Positions 45,467-54,484 of a stretch of 64,000 nucleotides of DNA are shown one piece after another. Numbering within the stretch: the stretch's first letter is position 1; every line of letters begins with the position of its first letter. The stretch is from Choricystis sp. odSpoLacu1 (taxonomy: Eukaryota > Chlorophyta > Trebouxiophyceae): assembly GCA_958009055.1 (NCBI GenBank), contig OY253662.1, positions 1 to 64,000 of the forward strand. Reading direction: 5' to 3'. Under the pieces are notes generated by a model. The model ran no database searches, was not told the origin of the DNA, and was given only the letters and a program-made list of their open reading frames with translations. Made by a program: the position numbers and the translations under genes.

Positions 45467-45903
45467 TCACGGTGCTTCGCGCCACTGGTGAGTGCACCGC
45501 ACACACCTCAAAAACAACGTCGCCGGCTCATCCGCCGACCGCGTCTGCACCTCGAAAAAGTAGGCCGACCCGTGGCCACACTTGGGGCAGGACGCGCCAT
45601 CCGTCTTCTGCACAGACGCCCATGCTTCATCGCCGCCAAGCACGTCGGCGCGCGGGCGCGCGCGGGTGGGGACACTCGTCACCAGGGGGTCGGGGGGGAC
45701 AGGGTGGGTGTAGGGACACACTTCACACACAAAGGCCAGGTCGTCCGGGTTGGAGGCGGGGCAGCGGCCGGTGGCGACTGTGAGGGAAAGAGGTGTGTGT
45801 GTGAGAGAGAGAAAAGCGGCGCACCTCCGCTTGAGCTCGTTCCGCCTTTCCCACAAAACTCACCCATCAACAGTGTTCCATCGTTGGGGCAGAACCGGAT
45901 CAT
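45467..45903 (-). CDS. RNA polymerase III subunit RPC11/POLR3K
   Basis: Exons are 45903-45864 and 45777-45467, phase 1, with an 86-nt intron (116 aa; human POLR3K is 108). RPC11 provides RNA-cleavage and termination activity of Pol III. The C-terminal TFIIS-like zinc ribbon is unmistakable: CPKCGHGSAYFFEVQTRSAD followed by EPATLFLRCVRCTHQW, including the catalytic acidic tip (SADEP). The segment ADVLGGDEAWASV is also typical. In the N-terminal ribbon the expected first CxxC is FCPND, so Cys 5 is present but residue 8 is Asp; CEVC (31, 34) supplies the second pair, with an extra Cys at 19. Either the ribbon is altered or other ligands are used. Confidence 0.92.
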
Positions 45904-46231
45904 GGTGGGGCGGCGGGTCGCCTGGTGGTTGCCAACGCGGCGGCTTGTGGCTGGTGTGCGGCGTGGCACCAAGCGCGGTCGGCACAGGCAGGCGTTCGGC
46001 AGCCCACAGGCGACGAGATCCTGGGTGCACAGGGACACGAGCTGCCGACGTGTGAGAGGCCACGCGTGCGCGAGGAGGGACGAGAGAGGCGGAATTCGTT
46101 TGCGAGGGTGAGCGTCGACGGCAATTTCACCCTTCCACTCTTCGCGACACACGCGCGCGCCCTCATCCCGGAGTTTCGCACCCCGCGCCGCCTCCCCAAA
46201 CCCTCCCCGACCACACGCCCACACCCCACTC
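45904..46231. promoter_or_regulatory. Divergent promoter region between POLR3K and ClpR
   Basis: A 328-bp spacer between two head-to-head starts. It is pyrimidine-rich immediately before the ClpR ATG. No specific element or additional gene is seen. Confidence 0.35.
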
Positions 46232-47682
46232 ATGCACGCCTCCACCGCCGCCTCGCGCTGCGCCGCGGCCGGGCCGTCGGGACGCCTCCCCACCGCGCGC
46301 TTCGCGCGGCTTGCGCCGTGCGTGCCCGTGCGCGTCCCCCCGCCGCGCGCCGGCCTGGGCATCGGCCTGGGCGAGACCGACGACGATGGATCCTTCCCCG
46401 TGGTGCCGGGGCACCGCGAGCCGGTGGGCGAGCCGCGCCACCCCGTCACGCGCACCTCCGCCGAGCGCCGCACGCCGTTTGACGTGCCCAAGTCGCACTA
46501 CGGCCTGACGCTGTCCCAGATGGAGGCGCTGGGCGTCAACGAGCTGGCGATGCGCACCACGATTGACCCGGTGAGTGAAGTGGAGGAGGGGAGGGGAGAG
46601 GGCGAGAGTCGGAATTGTTGTTTCGGTGGCCAGCGAGGCTCGGCCTTCCTGCGCCCCCCGCGCCTCCACCCAAGCTCGCGCCCGCTCGCCCACCGGCGCG
46701 GCATGCGGCACGCGGTTTGATGTGCCTGGGCGTCGCAATGGGGGGGTGGGAGCGGCAGATTGAGCGCGCTGCGGAACAAGCGGGCACGCACGCCGCCGTC
46801 CGTGCCCTGCGCTCTCGACCCTCAAACGAACGCCGACTCGCACGGCCTCCACCCACCAACCCACTCCAGGACTCTCTCCGCGCCTCCGCCGCCTACTCCA
46901 CCCCCGTGTCCGCCCACAACCGGCTGACCACCCGCATGGCGGGCGGCGGCCCCTCCGTGTCCGGGCGCGCGGGGCGGCGTGCGCCGCCCGACCTGCCGTC
47001 GCTGTTGTTGGACGCGCGCATCGTGTACATCGGGCTGGCCCTCACCCCCGAAGTCACCGAACTCATTGTGTCTGAGCTGCTGTGGCTCAACTACACGGCC
47101 CCCACCAAACCAATCTACATCTACATCCAGTCGACCGGGTCCCAAACGCTCAGCGGCGACGCGATCGCGGCGGAGCAGGAAGCGTTCGCCATCATCGACA
47201 CCATCCACTACATCAAGCCCGACGTGTACACGATCGCCATTGGGCAGGCGCTGGGCAGTGCGGCTCTGATCCTCGCCGCTGGCAAGAAGGGATGCCGCTA
47301 CGCACTGCCCCATGCGCGCATCCTTATCTCTCCGCCCCGCCTCAACCGCACCTACGGCCGCACCACGTCCATGATGATCAAGGCGAACGAGTTGGAGAAC
47401 ACGACCCAGACCTACGTCAACCTGTTGTCCGTGTTCGCGGGCATGCACCCCGACTTGACGCGCGAAGTCGTGGGGCGCAACCGGTGGCTCACCCCAGAGG
47501 ACGCCATCGATGTCGGCATCATCGACAAAGTGTACGACGTGGGGCTGGCGGAAGCCCTGCAAAAGGAGCGCGTCGACTTTGAGGCCATGAAGAAGCTGCG
47601 CGCGGCCGATGAAGCGAGGCGCGCGGCGGAAGAGGAGCGGCGGCGCGGGGGTGGGGACGAGGGGCCGAGCTCGGATGTTTGA
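46232..47682 (+). CDS. ClpR, inactive ClpP-like plastid protease subunit
   Basis: Exons are 46232-46570 and 46870-47682, phase 0, with a 299-nt intron (383 aa). ClpR proteins are non-catalytic members of the plastid Clp core. A basic, Ala/Arg/Pro-rich N-terminus acts as transit peptide. The ClpP fold follows: LLLDARIVYIGLALTPEVTE, TKPIYIYIQSTGSQTLSGDA and VYTIAIGQALGSAALILAAG. In ClpP the last segment reads GQAASMGA, with the nucleophile Ser; here that position is Gly (QALGSA), so the catalytic serine is lost. The His-containing segment LPHARILISPPRL and RWLTPEDAIDVGIIDKVYD follow. I do not assign an isoform (R1-R4). The C-terminus is a charged helix. Confidence 0.88.
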
Positions 47683-47819
47683 TGGGTTGATGACATGTTG
47701 CGAGAGTGTGTGAGTGTGTGTGTGTGTGTGTGGCTGTGTGTTTGTTGGGCGCTGGGCGGGAGGAGAGACCCCTTTTTTTCATTGCAACGGAAGGATGTTT
47801 TCTTTCTTTCACAATCCTC

Positions 47820-49060
47820 TCACTTCTTAAACGCGTCTGCCGCCCTCGCCTCCACTTCCTTCAAGTATTCAGCCTGCACCCGCTGCGCGTACGACCCGGA
47901 CGGCAGGCCCAGCGCCACACGCTCCATGCGCTTGCGGAGAGCGGCGTCGAAAGCGGCGCCCCCGACAGCCACTGCCGCTGCCGTCAGCTTGTCGCCCCAC
48001 TCTGGCTCCGCCGTCGCCAGCACAGCGTCCAGGGCGGCTTCCGCAGGGTCGGTGCTGCTGCCCACCAGCTCGCGGGCGGCGTACAGCTGGACTGCCGTCT
48101 GAATCAGGCTTACAACCCCGTCGTTGTCATCAGCCGCGGCTTTGCGCATCCACGCAAACGCGGACGACAGGAAGGCTTCGTCGACGGCATCGCCCGCGTC
48201 GTTCAGAGCGGTGCGCATGCGGGTGAGCGCGTCTGAGTCCAGGGGGAGGTGCCACTCGCCCGCCGCGTCAGCGCCCGCCGTCAGCACCGCCTGCAGCGCG
48301 GACGCGCCTGCGTCCAGCTGGGCGTCGGTGGCGGAGACGGCGGCCTCCACGAGCTGCATGACGGTGCGGGCCAGGGAGGATAGTTGTTGTTTGCCAGGCT
48401 GTTTGGGGGGAGGGGAGGTGGGTTGGCATTTTTTCGACCACCACCCTCCAAAAACACACACAGCCCCCCCTCTCTCTCCCCCTCACCTCGTCCGCGGTGT
48501 CGGAGCGGGATGCGACCCGGATCCAGAACTTTTGGTCAAAGGAGAGCAAGTTTTCGGCGACGACTTGGGAGAGCTGTGGAGGAACAAGGAAGGGGGTCGG
48601 TTGGTGTGGTGACGCCCGTCGAGTGCGTGTTGTGTCCCCTGGTCGCCAGCCTTCACGCCTGGCCACCTCCCTGCTCCCCGCAGAACGCGCATTCCACTCT
48701 ACCAACCACAACCACGGCAGGCATCGCGACGCTGCAAGGCCAGACGGCCGCCAGATGCGAGAGGCGTGAGCGGGTAACAAACGTACACACAAAAGCCGCC
48801 GCCGCCGCCTCTCTCTCTCTCGCTTCTCCACTTGAACACACAAACCACACACTCTACCCCACTCCCACCTGCTGCGGGCTCTTGCAGTCCAGCAGCGTGT
48901 CGATCAACTTGTCGTTGGCCGCCACTTCGGCCAGCGACGCGGCGCCGCCAGCGGCCGCCGGCTCGGCGCGAGGCGGCGGAGGAGGGGCAGCACGTTGAGC
49001 ATGGAGTGGACGGCGCGCGGGGGCGCGCGTGCGCGGCGCGCGGGGCGTGGGGCGGCGCAT
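47820..49060 (-). CDS. Conserved plastid protein, At4g37920-like
   Basis: Exons are 49060-48869, 48573-48487 and 48398-47820, all phase 0 (285 aa). After an Arg/Pro/Ala-rich transit-like N-terminus the sequence reads ANDKLIDTLLDCKSPQQLSQ, VVAENLLSFDQKFWIRVASR and SDTADE. Later come LPLDSDALTRMRTALNDAGD, IQTAVQLYAARELVG and the C-terminal SYAQRVQAEYLKEVEARAAD. These resemble an uncharacterised chloroplast protein family of plants (I recall At4g37920) in the VAENxLSFDxxFWIRLAxRxD, LQLYAA and YLKEIEARAE segments. No enzymatic function is known to me. All-helical structure is likely from composition. The divergent neighbour is the adenylate-kinase-like gene. Confidence 0.75.
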
Positions 49061-49284
49061 TCTATTCGGTGCGTCGGCGTCGTTTTTGTTTTTCGCACAA
49101 ACGCTTCCTCACGTTTGGTGCCCCAAACAAAACGGCTGGCGCCCTCTGCTTCCCGTCCACAAAAAACGCCATGTGTCCAGCGTGACGCGTGTGTGCTTGT
49201 GTGCTGTCCCGTTTCCCCACACCCCCTGCCGCGTGTGACGCACGCCCCTGAGGGCACACCGCCGCCGCCCTCGAACGATAAAGC

Positions 49285-51031
49285 ATGCGCGCACTCGCGG
49301 GGTCCTGGGCCCTGCGCGCCGCGTCCCGCTCCCGCGCCTCGCTGCGCCTGCCGACGCCTGCGCCTCCTGCCTGCACGCTGATGACGACCGTCGCCAGCGC
49401 CGTCGACGGCCGGGGTGCTGCAACGACAGCGCGCGCGCTTTCTGTGCCCTTTGCCGCGCGCGGCCTGCTGGCGCCACGCTCACAGCCGGCCGGCCTGCGT
49501 TGGCTGGCGTCACAGGTGAGTGTGTGTTGGTGTGTGTGTGTGTGTGAGGAAACGGGGGCGTGGGACGTGGGCAGAGGGTCTGCGCGCCGGGTACACTTTT
49601 CGTCCCTCGAACCCGCTCGCCTCCCTCCAGGCCGCCACCTCCCCGTCCTCCTCCTCCTCCCAAGACGATGAAGCCTACGCATCATCGGCCCACCCCCCCT
49701 CCGCCCCCTCCGCCGCCCCGGGCGACACCTCGGTGTCTGAAAAAGCGGCCGCCGTGTTCAAGGCCGCGTGGTCGCGCCTGGAAAAACGGCTCGGCGACCG
49801 CCTGGCCTGCCCCCGCGAGATCGTGTTCCTTATGGGCGCCCCGGGCAGCGGCAAGTCCGCCAACCGGGGCTGGATCCTGGAGACGCGGGGGCTGACGCGG
49901 TGCGTGACGATGTCCACGCTGCTCGAGTCCAACCCCGCCATCGTGTCCCTCATGGCGGCCGGCGAACTCGTCCCCGACTCCCTGGTGGCGGACGTCCTGC
50001 TGGCCTCCGTGTGCGACCCAGACGCTGACCCGGCGGGCCTGCTGGTGGACGGCTTCCCACGCACCGCGCTGCAGGTCGACCTGTTGAAGCTGCTGCACGA
50101 CCGCATGGTCGCCCTGCACGTCGCGCATGCCGACACCGCGGACGAGTGGCGGTTCCCCCGCCCCTCGTTCAAAGTGGTGGTGCTATACGTGGACCAAGAC
50201 ATCTCCATTGCGCGCCAACTGTCGCGCGCGCGCATTGCCGCCACCCACAACGCGCGCGTGCTGGACGCGGGCGTGGGCGAGCTCCACGACGTGCGGGCCA
50301 CCGACGCGGACGCCAAACTGGCGACCAGGAGGTACGCAATTTATCGCGCGCACTTTTCGACGATTATTAAACTGAAAAACCATTTCTCGTTCTCGGTTGT
50401 CGACGCATGCGGCTCCCTGGCGGACACGCGCGCCCAGATTCTGAGGGAGCTGCGCTACCAGTCCTCACTCGACCTCGATGAAGCCACCTACGCCGTCATC
50501 CGCCACCTGCCCCTGGCCGTCGACCTGGTGCGCGAGTCGCGACAAGCGCTGGTGTCCAACCTGGACCGCTATCGCAAGCGCCACGGCGCTGAGTTCCAGA
50601 GAGTCGTGCACGCAATCACGACGGACGTCGTGCCGGTGCTGCGCCGGTGTGCACTGGCCGGCTACGCCGAGTTTGTGACGGCCGCGCCCGAACTCTCCAC
50701 ACCTCTTGCACAACGCATGCTGGTGGACGTCCTCACCGACCGCGGCTTCTGTGTCGCGCACACGCCGGCCGAGACAGTCGTGCCGGTGCGCGTGGACCTG
50801 ACGACGGGAGCCATCACGTGCGAACAACGGCGGGCGCAACGCTTCCGCATCACGTTTGACAGGTCGGCTGGGTCGGTGCGCGACATCGGCGCGGCGGCCG
50901 CGCCACTGCCGAGCGAGATGATAGGGGGGTCGATCGCGCCACCCCATGTAAACCACTCGGTGCCTGGTACCGAGCACCTCGTCGGGTCGGCGGGGGCCAG
51001 ACACCGGCCCGGCGCTGTCGACGCGGCGTGA
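49285..51031 (+). CDS. Adenylate-kinase-like protein, organelle-targeted
   Basis: Exons are 49285-49515 and 49631-51031, phase 0 (543 aa). The N-terminal ~75 residues (MRALAGSWALRAASRSRASL...) form a targeting peptide. The kinase part carries a P-loop IVFLMGAPGSGKSANRGW (GAPGSGKS at residues 146-153), then TMSTLLESNPAIVSLMAAGE, LVPDSLVADVLLASV and the NMP-binding GLLVDGFPRTALQVDLL. The lid/Arg region is RQLSRARIAATHNARVLDAG and ATRRYAIYRAHFSTIIKL. About 200 further residues follow (LDLDEATYAVIRHLPLAVDL...), with no domain I recognise. Adenylate kinases interconvert ADP with ATP and AMP. The spacing is longer than in canonical 200-250-aa enzymes, so activity is likely but substrate specificity is open. 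Confidence 0.75.
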
Positions 51032-51161
51032 TTCGAGATCAAGGATGTGTGTTTTTCGTTGTTAGTTTAAGAAAAGGTCAACCGGTGTTTTGCGTGGGTC
51101 GTGGGTGGCGTGTCGTCTCGTTTTACTTTTTTCCAGTGTGAAATCAACAGTTTTTACATAT

Positions 51162-52191
51162 TTACTTCAATCCTCCATCTGTCTCCCGCACCACAACATA
51201 CATAAACTGGTCGCACGCCACCAGACAGCTGTGCGCCCATTCGACTGGTTCGCCCAGCGGCGCGGGCACGCCGATGATGGTGGCGACCGCGTCGGGCGCG
51301 CCGACGCGGCCAACTGAAGCGCCGCCAGGCCGCACCTGCCACTCGCCGACTGAGTTGGCGGGGGCGGCAGTCGCCAGCAGCCCCACCACAGCCTCCGCCA
51401 GCGTGACTGGCGTGCCGTCTGGTCGTGCCACGGCGGCTGGCGCAGAGAGCGCTGCGACGATGGCGCCCGCGCCGCCTGAGCCGCGCGCCAACACCACGCG
51501 CACTGGCACACACTTGCCCCGGCCTGTCCGCTCGACGGGTGTAACTCCAGCCTCGGTGATGGCGGTGGCTGTCGATGCTGCATCCCCTGCCGCTGCGGCG
51601 CGCCACAAAGCATCAACCCGCGCGGGCGCCAACGACACAATCCGAGCCGCGCTGCCCGCAGTCGCCGCGGCCGCCTCTTTAACAGCATTCAGGTACGCGT
51701 CCCGGGCCGGGTCGGCCCCATGCCACGGCAGCACGCCAGGCGCATCGGCCGGCGGGTGGCGCAGGTGCAGCGTCAGCCGCCACGGCCCGTCGCGTGCGGC
51801 CACGCCCGCCGCGTCAGCCAGCACACCGATTGGCAGGTGCCACCTTAGGGGTGGGCCTCCCGCCACGGCGACAAACCAGGGGGCGTCGTCACCGGGGGGG
51901 AGCACGTGTCGAAACGCGGCGAGAGCGCGGGTGGTGACCGCAGCGGGTAGATACGACAGCGCGGGCGCCGCCACGTACAGAGGGGGTGGGGGCGAGGGCG
52001 AGCACACGTCGCAGGGCGCGATGGTGAGGACGAGCGGTATCTGTGGATGGTGGGTGGTGGAGGAGAGGAAGGGTGGGTAAGTGGTCGGGGGTCGAGACCG
52101 GGTTGCTGCTTCCCACCCCCCCCACACACGCAGCACTCACCACGCCCGCCGAGTTGACGCGGCGCACGTCGGCGGGTGTCGACGCGTCCAT
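51162..52191 (-). CDS. Autophagy protein ATG5
   Basis: Exons are 52191-52141 and 52040-51162, phase 0, with a 100-nt intron (309 aa; human ATG5 is 275). ATG5 is conjugated to ATG12 and, with ATG16, lipidates ATG8. The two ubiquitin-fold regions and helical linker are visible: ALSYLPAAVTTRALAAF, the hallmark PPLRWHLPIGVLADAAGVAA and GPWRLTLHLRHPPAD. The acceptor lysine lies in DAYLNAVKEAAAATAG (Lys 138, equivalent to human Lys 130 in CMKEADAL). Next is ARVDALWRAAAAGD, and the C-terminal ubiquitin fold runs from KCVPVRVVLARG to EWAHSCLVACDQFMYVVVRE. Splicing into IPLVLTIAP agrees with the family N-terminus. Confidence 0.9.
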
Positions 52192-52387
52192 GCGGCGCGC
52201 GTGCGTGGCGGAGAAAGAGTGGAGAGGGTTGAATGCGTTTGTGTCGAGCAAACAACCTCACCGCATCCTCTTTTCCGTTTCGGTCGGGTGACACACGCCC
52301 CCCCTCCACCACCGCGGGCGCCCGCACCTGCCCTCAATGCGGCACTCGTGACACGCCTACACCCCCCACCCGGCCCCTCGTCCCACA

Positions 52388-54274
52388 ATGCGGTCCCCAC
52401 ACACGCCGCACTCCCAGTCGCCGCAGCAGCCGTCGTCGCCCACCGCCACCGCCGCCGCCGCGGCCGAGGTCGCGTCCCTGGTGTCCCTACCTTCCCCCAG
52501 GCCGTTGCCATACTCCTCCGTGTTTGGGGCGGCGGCGGGGGGGCCCCCTTCCCCCACCTCTGCCGCCGAAGACGCGCCCCACCGCCCGCCGTCGCGCCTG
52601 GCGTCAGCTGCCGCCGCCCTGGTGGACCGCTACGTCAGTGGCGAGGTGGTGGACGGCGGCTTGCTAGGTACTGCGAGCAGCTCCTCGTTTCGGAGGGCGC
52701 GCGGGTCGGGCTTGACGCTCGCGCCGCCGCCGTCGCCCCCGCCGCTCGGCCCGTCGCCCTCGTCGCCACACGCCATCGCCGCCGCCATCGCCATCCAGAC
52801 CGCCTACCGTCGCCACGCTCGTCGTCGTGCCGCCGCCCGCCCCTTCTCCAAGCTGGGCGCCGCCGCGTCCGCCCTGGTGGAGAGGTACGTGAGTGGCGGC
52901 GCAGTCGCGGCCGCGCCCACGGCAGAAGCTTTTCATGGGGAAGCCCGCCTTGTCCTCCACTTTGACGTCAACAAGACGATTGTGATGACGGACTCGGCAC
53001 AGGGCGCGGGCGTCGACTGCCTGGTCAACATGCTGCTGTCCGAGTGTGCGTGGGGGCGGCTCGAGCCAGGGCCGCGCTGGGCGCCCGTCGGCCGCCTGGC
53101 GGGCGACCGCCCGGAAGCCGACCCCCAGCTCATGACGTATCGCTCCTTTCTCGACTCTTTTGCCCTGCCCGACGACGCCCCATCGGGCGCGGCCGCCGGC
53201 GCCGCAGCCGTGGCTGCCACGCCCGCCGCGCGCAAGGCCGCGCGCCTCGACCTCAAACGCCGCTTCACCGAGCCCGGCCACCCGGGCGCCATGTTTCGGT
53301 CCGTGTTTGACGTGCTGACTGCCCGCCTGGGCGCGCTGGAGGACGCGTGCTGCCGTGGTGCGGCTGGCGCTGGCCGTTCTCACTGCTCGCACGGCCACTC
53401 GGTGCTGCGCCCGCGCGTGCTGCCCTCCTTTTTCAACCTGCTGCTCCACCTGCAGGCCCAGCGCCGCGAGTTCACCCTGATTCTGAGGTCGTTTGGCACA
53501 GACTTGCCGGCTGTGGTGGACGAAATCAACGCGTTTGCAGAGGGGCGCCACCCCAACTACCCGGACGCGCGGCTCGACGGGTCAGACGGCCGCGTCGACG
53601 TGCGCATCCGGTACCCAGATTCCGTGGGCGCGTTTGCGCGCACATCAGCAGCACCAGATGGCACGTGCCTGCTGATGGGGGCGCCCCGAGAGCTGCTGGC
53701 GGCGCACCGGTACACCGCGGCTGACGTCATCGCGGCCGCGACCGCCCCGGGCGCCCGCCTCCTCACCACCTTCCCCGCCATCCACGCCGCTCTGACCGAT
53801 CCCCCGCCCGACGGCGTGTCCCGCGCGTTCGCGCTGCGTGACTTCTACCCGTTTTGGAGGGCGACAGGGGAATCAGGGCGCGGTGGCAAAGTGTTCCCGA
53901 TGCGCGCGGGGCTCGATGCAGTGTCTGTCTTTTTCGATGACAACATCGGCCACGCCGCAGCCAACATCGTGGACGCGCGCACGCCCGCGGGCGACCCCGT
54001 CGCTTTTGCGGACGCGCGGCGCCAGCTGGTGCGGGCTGAACCGGTGGGCGCCATTTTGGACGACGCGTTTTTCGTGCGCGCGGTGCATGAAGCCGTGGCC
54101 GCCGCCGCCCGGGGGGCGCGGCGGCGGAGGGCGGACACGGGGGCTCGGCTGTGGCGGGTGACGCGGGCGCGGCTGTTGACGGTGGTCAGGCTGCAGCTGG
54201 CGGCCAAGCGGGGGGGTGGCGGGGCGAGCGAGAGCCGCAGTGCGGGAGCGCAGGTGGTGCCAGTGTCTGCGTGA
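52388..54274 (+). CDS. IQ-motif protein with HAD-like domain (DxN variant)
   Basis: A single exon, 628 aa. A Ser/Pro-rich N-terminus contains SAAAALVDRYVSGEVV (~73-88) and, after the IQ motif, a near copy SALVERYVSGGAV (~161-173). The IQ motif itself is AIQTAYRRHARRRAAAR (~135-151), a potential calmodulin site. From residue ~186 a HAD-like fold begins with LVLHFDVNKTIVMTD, where the usual DxDxT nucleophile motif is DVN-KT. Other HAD-like pieces are FTLILRSFGTDLPAVVDEI (motif II Ser/Thr region) and VSVFFDDNIGHAAANIV (acidic motif IV, ~residue 516). I recall related uncharacterised proteins with DVNKT in protists, but no function is known. The Asn in place of the second Asp makes classical phosphatase activity uncertain. 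Confidence 0.7.
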   Translation: MRSPHTPHSQSPQQPSSPTATAAAAAEVASLVSLPSPRPLPYSSVFGAAAGGPPSPTSAAEDAPHRPPSRLASAAAALVDRYVSGEVVDGGLLGTASSSSFRRARGSGLTLAPPPSPPPLGPSPSSPHAIAAAIAIQTAYRRHARRRAAARPFSKLGAAASALVERYVSGGAVAAAPTAEAFHGEARLVLHFDVNKTIVMTDSAQGAGVDCLVNMLLSECAWGRLEPGPRWAPVGRLAGDRPEADPQLMTYRSFLDSFALPDDAPSGAAAGAAAVAATPAARKAARLDLKRRFTEPGHPGAMFRSVFDVLTARLGALEDACCRGAAGAGRSHCSHGHSVLRPRVLPSFFNLLLHLQAQRREFTLILRSFGTDLPAVVDEINAFAEGRHPNYPDARLDGSDGRVDVRIRYPDSVGAFARTSAAPDGTCLLMGAPRELLAAHRYTAADVIAAATAPGARLLTTFPAIHAALTDPPPDGVSRAFALRDFYPFWRATGESGRGGKVFPMRAGLDAVSVFFDDNIGHAAANIVDARTPAGDPVAFADARRQLVRAEPVGAILDDAFFVRAVHEAVAAAARGARRRRADTGARLWRVTRARLLTVVRLQLAAKRGGGGASESRSAGAQVVPVSA

Positions 54275-54484
54275 AAGCTTTAAATATTCAAAGTATTCAT
54301 GTAATCAATCGTGTCAAGCTGCTTGCTGGTGCTGTTTCGGCGGGCGGGGCGCGGGCAGGCGGGGGGGGTGTCGAGAAAAAACACGCTCCCTCACTTCCAC
54401 GTCCGTTTTCTTTCCCTTTTCTCGCGCCCCTTGTTTTCTGTGTTCTCTCCTTCCCCCTTTCTCACCTCACCCACAGACTGTGTC

